Positions 42,245 to 50,427 of a stretch of 64,000 bases of DNA are shown here, piece after piece (the first letter of the stretch is position 1; each line of letters begins with the position of its first letter). The position numbers and the translations under genes were made by a program. This stretch comes from Bacteroidales bacterium M3 (GTDB taxonomy: Bacteria; Bacteroidota; Bacteroidia; Bacteroidales; Muribaculaceae), in NCBI GenBank assembly GCA_001689445.1, contig LUJN01000012.1, positions 176,820-240,819 of the forward strand, given 5' to 3'. Below the pieces are notes generated by a model. It was not told where the DNA came from. It made no database searches and saw only the letters and a program-made list of their open reading frames with translations.

Positions 42245-43309
42245 TCGGGAGAGGATACCGCGCACCTTGCGGACGATGAGTCCCGGGGGTATGCCGCGCA
42301 GGCAGTGGTAGTCACCGTGGAGGCACGGCTTGTCGCCGAACACCGAGCAGGGACGGCATGTCATCGACAGCTGCACCATGTCCCCCTCTTGCTGTTTCCA
42401 CCCCTTGAAGCCGCAGTAGGGATGGGTCGCACCCCACACGCTCACCACGGGCGTGCCGACGATGGAGGCCAGATGCATGTTGGCAGAGTCCATCGACACC
42501 ATCACGTCGGCATGGCTCATAAGGGCGAGTTCCACGGGAAACCCGTATTTCTTCCCCGCAAGGGAGGTCACGCCGGGGATGCGCGACGCCCATCCGTCGA
42601 GCGTCTCGCGCTCGCGTCCGTCGCCTCCGAGGAGAAAGATGCGCGTATCGGGCCATGCGGCCATCTCGGCGACCGCCTTCTCCATCAGCTCGGGGGGATA
42701 AATCTTCCCCTCATGCTTGGCAAACGGGGCGACGGCAATCCACCTCTCCCCCGCCCTTTTCGGCTCGGAGATAGCGGAATACGCCTCTGCCGGAGCGCCC
42801 TCGGGACCAAACAGGGAATCGAACCGCTCCTCGACGGCAAGCCCGATGCGGTAGAACACCTCGCGGTAGCGGGCGCGTGAGGAGACGAGCGGCAACATCA
42901 CCTTGTTACGGCGGCGCGTCAGGGCGCGCTTGCGTGCGCGACCCTTGTCTATCACCTTGACAGGGATACCGTGCAGACGGCACAAGGCAGCGAGCACCTT
43001 GGTGCGCAACACGTCGTGCAGATCGGCAAATACGTCAAAACCATATTCCCGCCTAAGCCTGTGGAACAAGCGGTGCAGCCCCTTAACCCCGGCATACTCC
43101 TGCTTGACGTCGACACCCACTACGGTGAGATTGTCGGGGGCGTTGAGCATCAGCCCGGTCATCGTGGGGCGCGTGATGTAGACAAACCGAGTGTCGGGAT
43201 TGCTGCGGCACACGCTGTAGACCACCGGCACCGACATGGCGACATCGCCTATAGCCGAAAAGCGGGCTATAAGGACGGTGCGCGGGCGGTCGGATGTTGT
43301 GTGTGCCAT
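42236..43309 (-). CDS. Family 9 glycosyltransferase (heptosyltransferase-like)
   Basis: A 357-residue GT-B enzyme of the WaaC/WaaF type. Motifs are [19 protein letters not shown] at the start, [19 protein letters not shown] and [12 protein letters not shown] in the middle, and [24 protein letters not shown] near the end (the conserved donor-site block). It probably adds a heptose or other sugar to LPS core. It sits between DUF4254 and ruvB. Confidence 0.9.
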   Translation of the reverse strand: MAHTTSDRPRTVLIARFSAIGDVAMSVPVVYSVCRSNPDTRFVYITRPTMTGLMLNAPDNLTVVGVDVKQEYAGVKGLHRLFHRLRREYGFDVFADLHDVLRTKVLAALCRLHGIPVKVIDKGRARKRALTRRRNKVMLPLVSSRARYREVFYRIGLAVEERFDSLFGPEGAPAEAYSAISEPKRAGERWIAVAPFAKHEGKIYPPELMEKAVAEMAAWPDTRIFLLGGDGRERETLDGWASRIPGVTSLAGKKYGFPVELALMSHADVMVSMDSANMHLASIVGTPVVSVWGATHPYCGFKGWKQQEGDMVQLSMTCRPCSVFGDKPCLHGDYHCLRGIPPGLIVRKVRGILSRQR

Positions 43310-43328
43310 CGGCGGCGTGGTATCAGGG

Positions 43329-43934
43329 TTATTTCTGCCCGTAGAGCACGGGGTTGGTCTCGGGGTCGTTGTACATCTTCATCTGGCGGTAGACCTTCAT
43401 GTACTTGCGCCCGGCGGCTATGTCGTCGAGCAGCCGGTTGATGGCCGATGTGAGGTCGACGCGCTGTTCAAGGAGCACGTCGAGCTTGGCGCGGCACTTG
43501 GCGATGTGCGCCTCCGAGGCGTCGCGGCGTGCCACCTCCTGCTCCATATGATAGATTTTGAGCGCGAGTATCGACAGGCGGTCGAGCGCCCATGCGGGGC
43601 TTTCGGTGTTGATGGTCGCGTCGGCGGCCGGGGCAACATCCTTGTAAAGCTCGCGGAAATAGGTGTCGAGCTGCTCCACCATGTCGGTGCGGTCCTGGTT
43701 GGAGCGGTCGATGCGGCGTTTCAGCGCCAATGCGGCCACGGGGTCAATCTCCGGGTCGCGTATTATATCCTCAAGGTGCCACTGCATGGCGTCAATCCAG
43801 TTTTTTGCAAACAGCGTGTGGTCGACCGTCCCCTCGGCGTAAGGGTTGACGGGAATGGCGTCCACGTCGTCGCGGTCGTGGTAGTGTAGAGTCGATTGGT
43901 TGAATATCTCGTTACATTTGTCGGCAAATTTCAT
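43329..43934 (-). CDS. DUF4254 protein
   Basis: A 201-residue helical protein. The family features are FNQSTLHYH near the start, LFAKNWIDAMQWHLEDIIRDP, and IDRSNQDRTDMVEQLD, followed by a long charged helix pair. Function unknown; in Bacteroidota it often neighbours a GT9 gene, as here (19 bp gap), which hints at a role with LPS core assembly. Confidence 0.85.
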   Translation of the reverse strand: MKFADKCNEIFNQSTLHYHDRDDVDAIPVNPYAEGTVDHTLFAKNWIDAMQWHLEDIIRDPEIDPVAALALKRRIDRSNQDRTDMVEQLDTYFRELYKDVAPAADATINTESPAWALDRLSILALKIYHMEQEVARRDASEAHIAKCRAKLDVLLEQRVDLTSAINRLLDDIAAGRKYMKVYRQMKMYNDPETNPVLYGQK

Positions 43935-43976
43935 AACGACAGTCGGCTAAATGGTTAATAACTGCTTTATAACCCA

Positions 43977-44007
43977 CAAAGATAGCGATTGTCCCCCGCA
44001 ATTGCAA
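43977..44007 (-). promoter_or_regulatory. Promoter of the DUF4254-GT9-ruvB group
   Basis: Reverse-strand TTG (44007-44005), 20 nt, TATCTTTG (43984-43977). Confidence 0.7.
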
Positions 44008-44019
44008 CACTAAGAAAAA

Positions 44020-44061
44020 ATAAAGTCCTTAAGGTCTTTAACGACATTAAGGTCCTTAAAG
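44020..44061. repeat. 9-bp tandem repeat beside the LRR terminator
   Basis: Units ATAAAGTCC, TTAAGGTCT, TTAACGACA, TTAAGGTCC, TTAAAG, nearly identical to those inside the kinase gene. Confidence 0.75.
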
Positions 44062-44066
44062 AAAAA

Positions 44067-44098
44067 GAGGATAGCCTCTCGGGGCTATCCTCTTTTTT
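44067..44098 (-). terminator. Intrinsic terminator of the LRR protein gene
   Basis: Stem GAGGATAGCC / GGCTATCCTC with a six-base loop. On the minus strand TTTTTCTTT follows; on the plus strand TTTTTT follows, so it can work in both directions. Confidence 0.8.
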
Positions 44099-44119
44099 GA
44101 ATTATTGGCCGATGGGCGG

Positions 44120-46618
44120 TTACTTCACGGCCACCTTCACGGCGTTGCCGTCAACATTGACGACGTAGATGCCTGCGGCTACGGGAGTCACGGCCTTGGC
44201 GGCAATGGTGCGGCCTGCCATGTCGGCGATAGTGGCGACGTTGAAGTCACCCTCGATGATGATCGCGCCGTTTGCTGCCGATACGGTCACTGCGGCGGCC
44301 TCAACTGCCTCGATAGCGCTCTTGGTGACGGCTACGGGCACTGTGGCGAGTGTAAGGTCGGGGAGAGCCTCGTTGGTCATCGAGCAAGCGGCGTCGGTGA
44401 AGTCGGCGAGGAATGTGAACACGCCGTTATCGGCTACATAGTCGGTACCCTCGGCGAGAGTTGCGCCGCCGGCAGTCCATGTGTAGATTGTTGCCTTGCC
44501 GTCAACATCATTCTGGGCAGAGAGGTCAATCTTGCCGTCGGCGGGAGCGACTACCATATCCTGCTGGGGAGCGTAGGTAAGGTCGCCTGTGGTCTTGGGC
44601 ATCGTGGCAAATGTCAGCTTATTGTTGCGCACGCTGAGGTCACCCTCGTAAGCGGCGGGGACTTTCACCTCCTCGATGTTGTTGTCGTTGGCGTAGATGG
44701 TAATCTTTGGGGCACTTGCCGATGCATCAAGGGCTGTGAGCTTGTTGGCGTTGAGCGAGATGTAGGTAAGTGTCTCGCTTGCCGGGAGGCTGATGGAGGC
44801 GAACTCGTTACCCATCATGTAGGCCGAGCGCAGGGCGGGGAACTTGCTGAGGTCAAACGAGGTGAGACCTGTGTAGTTGAGGTTGATGCTCTCAAGAGCC
44901 TGGCACTTTGAGAAGTCGGAGCCTTCAAGACGGTTCTCGCCCGAAGTGGCGTAGTTGTTGAGCGTGAGCGATGTCAACGCGGGGAGGTCGAGCGTGAGCG
45001 CGCCAAGCTTGTTGGAAGGGAGAGAGAGCGACTTAAGGGCCTTGTTGGCGCTCAGGTCGATGGTGGTGAGGTTGTTGTTGGATATCGAGAGGCTCTCCAG
45101 CTTGGTGAGCTTGGAGATGTCGGCGCCATCAATGGGGTAGCGGTCTGAGTTGCATGAGATGAGTAGCTTTTCCAACGAGTCATCTCCATACAGGGAGATG
45201 ACTGTTCCTGCAGGAACAACGTCAAAAATCGCACCGTCCCAACTGTCGCTGGTGGGGGCTATCACGGGAGCGGACACGGAGCCGTCACCTGCGCCAACCT
45301 GCAGCGAGGTGCCCTCGGGGAGCAACGAGAATGCCTCGATGTGGACGGGCAGTTCGTTGGCGGGGTCATAGCTGACGGTGAATGTGGCGATAGCCTCAAG
45401 GAATTCGGGTGAAGTCACCTCCGACGACTTGAGCGTCAGCGAGGGGAACTTCTCGTTGGTCATCTCGCAGACAGCGTGGTTCAGGGGCTGCTTGAACGTG
45501 AACACGCCGTTATCGGCGGTGTAGGCTGTGCCGGCCTCAAGCTCGGTCTCGCCCTGCATCCACTTGTAGACAGTTGCCTTGTCGCCGGCGGTCAGCTGCG
45601 ACGCGAGGTCGACCTTGGCACCCTTGCCGAGACCGACAGGGATGTCGTGCTGGGGTGCATACGCGAAGTTAAGGCCCGTGAGGGTAACCTCGGGGAGATT
45701 GGTGAATGTGAAATAGTTGTTCTTGATCTGAAGACGACCGATACCTTCACTTGGGATAACGGATGTCAACTCATTGTCATTTAGGTAGACATAGGCCTTT
45801 TTGGCAATTCCCGTGAGGTTGATGCTCTTGAACTTGTTGAAGTTGGCGTTGAGAGTCTTGAGCGCGGGGAACTTTGAGAAGTCAAAGTTGCTCTCGTCAA
45901 GCTCGCAGCCTGTGATGTTGAGAGTTGTAAGCTTGGTGTTTTCAGCGATGCTGAAAGTGTCAAACCATCCAAGCACCGTATTATAGGAGAGATTGAGGGA
46001 GGTAAGGTTGGGTGCCGAGGCAAAGTCGGCGGCGAGCAACTGGTTGTTGCCGTTAAGTGTGCCGTCGGCGTTGATGGTGTTCTGCACCGAAAGTGTCTTG
46101 AGGACGCTTTCAGCACCGGTCTCGGGTAGGGTGATGGATTCGAGCTGGTTGTTGTCAGCTTTCACAGAGGTTGCCGAGGTGTTCTTGGAGACATCGAGAT
46201 TAGTCAGCTGGTTGGTGTCTATGGCGATTTCCTTTACACCTGTAAGACGGGAGAGGTTGACGCTCTTTATCTTGGTGTCAACGCTGGCATTCTTATCCCA
46301 CGACAGGTCTATATAGTTGATTGTGGCAGGGTCGGCACCCCATACTGTAACTGTGGTGCCCTTGATTGTGCCGGAGACTTCGGTAAATACCCATCCCGCA
46401 GCATCATAGTCAGCAAGTGCCACGGGAGCGGAGAGTTCGCCATCACCCCAGTCAACCTGTATCGACTGACCGTCATTTGCGGAGATCTGGAACGACCTTG
46501 TTAGACCATCGGCCTCAGCGGGGAGGGTGAACGTCAGCAGCTTGACACTCTCAGCCGACATCGATGCCGAGCCTAACAGCAGAGCTGCAAGCAGTGAGTA
46601 GGTAAAAGACTTCTTCAT
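44120..46618 (-). CDS. Large secreted leucine-rich repeat protein with C-terminal sorting-type domain
   Basis: The start MKKSFTYSLLAALLLGSASM at 46618 (832 aa) gives a good signal peptide; a longer frame would begin upstream of the promoter. The protein is an internal duplication. Each half has a beta-sheet entry domain (DGQSIQVDWGDGELSAPV; GTSLQVGAGDGSVSAPV), about eight LRRs (such as SLSISNNNLTTIDLSANKAL) and a closing domain beginning TYAPQQDM or YAPQHDI. The C-terminus (NVATIADMAGRTI, AAGIYVVNVDGNAVKVAV) resembles a T9SS type A sorting signal. It probably acts at the cell surface; the ligand is unknown. Confidence 0.85.
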   Translation of the reverse strand: MKKSFTYSLLAALLLGSASMSAESVKLLTFTLPAEADGLTRSFQISANDGQSIQVDWGDGELSAPVALADYDAAGWVFTEVSGTIKGTTVTVWGADPATINYIDLSWDKNASVDTKIKSVNLSRLTGVKEIAIDTNQLTNLDVSKNTSATSVKADNNQLESITLPETGAESVLKTLSVQNTINADGTLNGNNQLLAADFASAPNLTSLNLSYNTVLGWFDTFSIAENTKLTTLNITGCELDESNFDFSKFPALKTLNANFNKFKSINLTGIAKKAYVYLNDNELTSVIPSEGIGRLQIKNNYFTFTNLPEVTLTGLNFAYAPQHDIPVGLGKGAKVDLASQLTAGDKATVYKWMQGETELEAGTAYTADNGVFTFKQPLNHAVCEMTNEKFPSLTLKSSEVTSPEFLEAIATFTVSYDPANELPVHIEAFSLLPEGTSLQVGAGDGSVSAPVIAPTSDSWDGAIFDVVPAGTVISLYGDDSLEKLLISCNSDRYPIDGADISKLTKLESLSISNNNLTTIDLSANKALKSLSLPSNKLGALTLDLPALTSLTLNNYATSGENRLEGSDFSKCQALESINLNYTGLTSFDLSKFPALRSAYMMGNEFASISLPASETLTYISLNANKLTALDASASAPKITIYANDNNIEEVKVPAAYEGDLSVRNNKLTFATMPKTTGDLTYAPQQDMVVAPADGKIDLSAQNDVDGKATIYTWTAGGATLAEGTDYVADNGVFTFLADFTDAACSMTNEALPDLTLATVPVAVTKSAIEAVEAAAVTVSAANGAIIIEGDFNVATIADMAGRTIAAKAVTPVAAGIYVVNVDGNAVKVAVK

Positions 46619-46696
46619 AATGATTTGAATTATGGTGATTAATAATGAGTGGCAGTATAGGGTTCGGTCATCCCATTGCAAGGGACATGATTTTCG

Positions 46697-46728
46697 CAAA
46701 GATATTATAATTATTTGAAAAACATCAA
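46697..46728 (-). promoter_or_regulatory. Promoter of the LRR protein gene
   Basis: Reverse-strand TTG (46728-46726), 21 nt, TATCTTTG (46704-46697). It lies upstream of 46618 and overlaps the longer frame, supporting the chosen start. Confidence 0.7.
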
Positions 46729-46751
46729 AATGTCAGGGAAAAATCGTCACA

Positions 46752-46803
46752 ACGCCTCATTTTTTCAAAAAAGAGGCGTCCTGCTGCATAATTATGCAGC
46801 AGG
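46752..46803. terminator. Double hairpin downstream of rnhB
   Basis: Stem ACGCCTC-A-TTTTTT / AAAAAAGAGGCGT (46752-46779) is abutted by a perfect 24-bp palindrome, CCTGCTGCATAA and its complement (46780-46803). In the minus direction this follows rnhB and precedes the LRR promoter, so it probably insulates the two. Confidence 0.6.
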
Positions 46804-46808
46804 GGAGG

Positions 46809-46881
46809 CTATAGAGATTATAGGTCAAATAGGGCCAATAGGCCGGATAGGCCTTATAAGGCTATTAAACCTATTAGTCCT
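46809..46881. repeat. 9-bp tandem repeat after rnhB
   Basis: Eight units such as TTATAGGTC, AAATAGGGC, CAATAGGCC, GGATAGGCC, TTATAAGGC. It ends 7 bp before the rnhB stop. Confidence 0.75.
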
Positions 46882-46888
46882 ACCCAAA

Positions 46889-47464
46889 TTATGTCAGGCG
46901 GAAGGTCATGCGATGGTAGGGGGAGGGGCCGTGCTCAGCGATGGCGGCACGGTGGGCGCGGGTGGGATAGCCCTTGTTGACATCCCAGCCATACTGCGGA
47001 TACTCGTCGTGGAGGCTACGCATCGCCTCGTCGCGGTGGGTCTTGGCGAGGATGCTGGCTGCGGCGATGTTGGCAAACCGCCCGTCCCCCTTGACAAATG
47101 TCTCCCACGGCAGGTCACCGTAGGGAGTGAAGCGGTTGCCGTCGACTATCACCGCGCCCGGGCGCACCGCGAGGCCGTCGAGCGCCCGGTGCATGGCGAG
47201 GATGCTGGCGCGGAGGATGTTGATCTCGTCAATCTCGCGGGCAGTGACTATCCCCACGGCCCACGCCACGGCATCACGCTCGATGACGGGGCGCAGCTGC
47301 TCGCGCCGACGCTCGGTGAGCTGCTTGGAGTCGTTGAGCAGCGGATGGCGGTAATCGTCGGGGAGGATGACGGCTGCGGCATAGACATCACCGGCGAGGC
47401 ATCCGCGCCCCGCCTCGTCACATCCGGCCTCAAGCCGCGAGGATATGTAGCATGTGGGGAGCAT
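46889..47464 (-). CDS. rnhB: Ribonuclease HII
   Basis: A 191-residue RNase HII that cuts RNA/DNA hybrids, including single ribonucleotides in DNA. The active site is D16-E17 in [13 protein letters not shown], with D108 in IVDGNRF. The C-terminal [23 protein letters not shown] is the family's Y-x-x-H region. It is 33 bp downstream of the response regulator on the same strand. Confidence 0.95.
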   Translation of the reverse strand: MLPTCYISSRLEAGCDEAGRGCLAGDVYAAAVILPDDYRHPLLNDSKQLTERRREQLRPVIERDAVAWAVGIVTAREIDEINILRASILAMHRALDGLAVRPGAVIVDGNRFTPYGDLPWETFVKGDGRFANIAAASILAKTHRDEAMRSLHDEYPQYGWDVNKGYPTRAHRAAIAEHGPSPYHRMTFRLT

Positions 47465-47500
47465 ATAGGGCTAATAGGTCAAATAAGGCTAATAGATTTA
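47465..47500. repeat. 9-bp tandem repeat between rnhB and the response regulator
   Basis: Units (AT)ATAGGGC, TAATAGGTC, AAATAAGGC, TAATAGATT fill the whole gap up to the response-regulator stop codon. Confidence 0.65.
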
Positions 47501-48235
47501 CTGGTCCATGAAGCCATACCCAAATCCCGACCGATTGACGAGCTGAGGGGCATAGGCACCGAGCTTCTTGCGTATGCGGGAGATATTGACGTCGATGGTG
47601 CGCTCGGAGACGACGACCTGCTCGGGCCACACGTGGTGGAATATCTCCTGACGCGAGAACAGGCGGTTGCGGTTTTTGAGGAAAAACGCCAGAATGTCAT
47701 ACTCGGTGCGCGTCAGGTGAAGCCGCTGCCCGTCAAGGCTTATAATCTGGGCCGGGACATTATGGTGTATGCCCTTTACAGGCTGCGCCGGGATGCTTTT
47801 CTCACCCTCGGCCACGGCATGGCCGGGCAAGGCAGTGGCCATAGGGACACCGTGGGTGTGCCGGCGCAATACCGAGCATACACGCGCTACCATCTCGCGT
47901 ATGGAGAAAGGCTTGAGAATGTAATCGTCGGCACCGATGTTGAAGCCGTCAACGATGTCGTCCTCCGAGTCTCGGGCGGTGCAGAATATAATAGGGATAG
48001 CTGAGGTGTCAGGGTTTTGCTTAAGCACGTGCGCGAGCTTAAATCCTGAGATTTCGCCCATCATCACGTCGAGGATAAAGAGGGCGTAGGTGGTCAAGTC
48101 GCGGTGCAAAGCCTCCTTGGCGTCAAAACAGGTGTCGACCTGAAACCCTTGGAGCTCTAAGTTATACTGCAACAACTCGCATATTATTTCTTCATCATCG
48201 ACGACCAAAATCCTTAACTTTCCGTCGTCATTCAT
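47498..48235 (-). CDS. OmpR-family response regulator (orphan)
   Basis: A 245-residue regulator. The receiver domain has the acidic pair in VVDDEE (12-16), phospho-acceptor D56 in LFILDVMMG, T in FCTARDS and K in ILKPF. A linker of about 30 residues leads to a winged-helix DNA-binding domain (LTRTEYDILAFFLKNRNRLF, ERTIDVNISRIRKKLG). No histidine kinase is encoded nearby. It resembles the RprY-type regulators of Bacteroidales. Confidence 0.9.
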   Translation of the reverse strand: MNDDGKLRILVVDDEEIICELLQYNLELQGFQVDTCFDAKEALHRDLTTYALFILDVMMGEISGFKLAHVLKQNPDTSAIPIIFCTARDSEDDIVDGFNIGADDYILKPFSIREMVARVCSVLRRHTHGVPMATALPGHAVAEGEKSIPAQPVKGIHHNVPAQIISLDGQRLHLTRTEYDILAFFLKNRNRLFSRQEIFHHVWPEQVVVSERTIDVNISRIRKKLGAYAPQLVNRSGFGYGFMDQ

Positions 48236-48261
48236 GTGGTAAATGTTGTTTTGCGTTCACA

Positions 48262-48291
48262 CAAAGATACTGGAAGGGGTTATTTTTCCAA
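48262..48291 (-). promoter_or_regulatory. Promoter of the response regulator gene
   Basis: Reverse-strand TTG (48291-48289), 19 nt, TATCTTTG (48269-48262), 26 nt before the ATG. Confidence 0.7.
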
Positions 48292-48369
48292 AGGATAGTA
48301 ACACCTTTGCAACAGGAAAGTTCACGGGATGGCAAATTTAATTGGATTGTAACACGGGAAAGCGGGGCA

Positions 48370-48411
48370 TATCATAGCCGTCATAGCTATTATGGCTATA
48401 TGGCTATAGCA
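48370..48411. repeat. 9-bp tandem repeat after the Na/Pi gene
   Basis: Units of the GCCGTCATA, GCTATTATG, GCTATATGG type end 4 bp before the Na/Pi cotransporter stop; related to the repeat at 15650. Confidence 0.6.
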
Positions 48412-48415
48412 TCCG

Positions 48416-50239
48416 CTACACCGGCAGGCTCCCGCGCAACTGGGACTTCACGGAGTCGACCACATTGATGATATAGTCGCCCGTCTTCTCGAGGTCGGAG
48501 ACGATATCCATGTAGTAGATGCCGCTCTGGTACTCATAGAGCTTGGAGTTGATGTTCTCGATGTTGGCGGTGCGCAGCTGGTTGCGGCAGTTGTTGATCT
48601 CGCGCTCAAGGTTGTAGGAGCGTATGATATCCGGCTCGCGGGCGGTCTCGACCTCGCCGAGCAGCAGGAGCATGTTGCCCATGGCATCCTTGACATGGGT
48701 GAACATTTTGTCGATGTCGGTGTACTGCAGGTCGGTGAAGTGGGCGCCGCTCTCGGTCTTGCGCACGAGTATCTTGCCCACGCCGAGGCAGCAGTCGGCG
48801 ATGCTCTCTATCTCCGAGACGATGGCGAGCATCGTGGCGATGCGCCTCTTACCCTCGTTGGATAGGCGTCCCTCGGCGATGCGGTTGAGGTAGCTCGCAA
48901 TCTCAAGCTCCATGCGGTCGGAGATATCCTCATACTTCTGTAGGCGCGAGTAGAGCTGGCTGAAGTCCTCGCTCTGCTCCTTGGAGTGGACGAGGGTCTG
49001 CGCCATATCTATCATACGGGCCACGCGCTCGGCAAAGACCTTTATCTCCTTCTCGGCCTGGGCTATGTTAAGTTCCGATGTGCTCAACAGCGCGCCGGAG
49101 ATGTAGCGGAGCTGGAACTCCTCGTCCTCCTTGTGGCGCGTCGGGACAAGCCACTCGACAATTTTCACGTAAAGCCCCGTGAACCATATCATTATCGACA
49201 GGTTGATGAGGTTGAAGATGGTGTGGAACATCGACAGGCCGAATGACACGCTTAGCTGCAGCCGCGCCACGGTGAGGTTCACGTGGTCCATCGCCGGGAG
49301 AGTCCCCTCAAGGTAGGCGTTGTAGGTGTCGGGCTGCGACGCCTGCATGTTGTCGAGGTAGCCGAACAGGGCATTGGGGTCGCCCTGGCCGCACAGCTCG
49401 GTAATCCACGAGTCAAGCTTGACAAACGGGAAGAAGACACACAGGCACCATATCGTGCCGAGGACGTTGAACAGCAGGTGGCCCATCGCCGTGCGCTTGG
49501 CCGCGACGTTGCCGCCGAGCGAGGCGAGCAGGGGGGTTATGGTGGTGCCGATGTTGCTGCCCAGGATGATGGCGCAGCCGATGTCAAACGTGATCCACCC
49601 CTTGCTGCACATGATCAGCACGATGGCAAACGTGGCCGCCGACGCCTGTATCATCAGCGTCAGCACCAGGCCGACGACGAGGAAGATGATTATCGACCAA
49701 AACCCCATCGAGGCATACTCCTGCAGGAACGCGAACACCTCGGGATTGCTCTTTAGGTCGGGCACGGCACCGTTTATATACTCCAGTCCGAGAAACAGGA
49801 ACGCGAAACCGATAAGCGTCTCGCCAATAGACTTATAGCGACTACTTTTGGCAAAAAGCAACGGCACTCCCACGCCGATGACCGGTATGGCGAATGCCGC
49901 GATATTGACCTTGAAGCCAAACAGGGTGATGACCCACGCCGTGAACGTCGTGCCGACATTGGCGCCCATTATCACCGCCATCGACTGCGCGAGCGTCATA
50001 AGCCCGGCGTTGACAAAGCTGACGACCATCACCGTCGAGGCCGACGAGCTTTGGATAAGTGCCGTGATGAGAAATCCTGTGAGAGTACCCGTGAAGCGGT
50101 TGCGGGTCATCGCCGAGAGTATCGTGCGCAGGCGGTCGCCGGCGGCTTTCTGCAGGCCCTCGCTCATGATTTTCATGCCATAGAGGAAAAGACCTACGCC
50201 TCCGATGAGGGTCAAAAAATCCAAAAAGCTATAATTCAT
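48416..50239 (-). CDS. Na/Pi cotransporter family protein with PhoU-like domain
   Basis: A 607-residue protein. The membrane half has two inverted NptA repeats with the QSSSAT-type signature (ITALIQSSSASTVMVVSFVN; LTLMIQASAATFAIVLIM) and GANVGTTFTAWV / GSNIGTTITPLLASLG. The C-terminal cytoplasmic part (about 380-600) is a PhoU-like helical bundle. It probably imports phosphate with Na+. It is divergent from the nucleoside kinase; a reverse -7 box TAAATTTG is at 50275-50282. Confidence 0.92.
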   Translation of the reverse strand: MNYSFLDFLTLIGGVGLFLYGMKIMSEGLQKAAGDRLRTILSAMTRNRFTGTLTGFLITALIQSSSASTVMVVSFVNAGLMTLAQSMAVIMGANVGTTFTAWVITLFGFKVNIAAFAIPVIGVGVPLLFAKSSRYKSIGETLIGFAFLFLGLEYINGAVPDLKSNPEVFAFLQEYASMGFWSIIIFLVVGLVLTLMIQASAATFAIVLIMCSKGWITFDIGCAIILGSNIGTTITPLLASLGGNVAAKRTAMGHLLFNVLGTIWCLCVFFPFVKLDSWITELCGQGDPNALFGYLDNMQASQPDTYNAYLEGTLPAMDHVNLTVARLQLSVSFGLSMFHTIFNLINLSIMIWFTGLYVKIVEWLVPTRHKEDEEFQLRYISGALLSTSELNIAQAEKEIKVFAERVARMIDMAQTLVHSKEQSEDFSQLYSRLQKYEDISDRMELEIASYLNRIAEGRLSNEGKRRIATMLAIVSEIESIADCCLGVGKILVRKTESGAHFTDLQYTDIDKMFTHVKDAMGNMLLLLGEVETAREPDIIRSYNLEREINNCRNQLRTANIENINSKLYEYQSGIYYMDIVSDLEKTGDYIINVVDSVKSQLRGSLPV

Positions 50240-50427
50240 AGGAATCGGTGGTATATTGGAAACGGTTCCGCGTGCAAATTTACGACTTTAATTGATATTC
50301 CCTAAGCCCCGTTAACCTTTTTGGTGGGAAAATTGTTACAATTCTACGTTTTGACTTCTATTCCAGGAAAATAAGGCGTATATTTATAACCCAATCCTGA
50401 ACATCAATCTTTTTAATCCGTCACGTT

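Noticed and set aside
46780..46803. Replication or transfer origin at the 24-bp palindrome
   Set aside because: No DnaA boxes, iterons or replication/mobilisation genes nearby.
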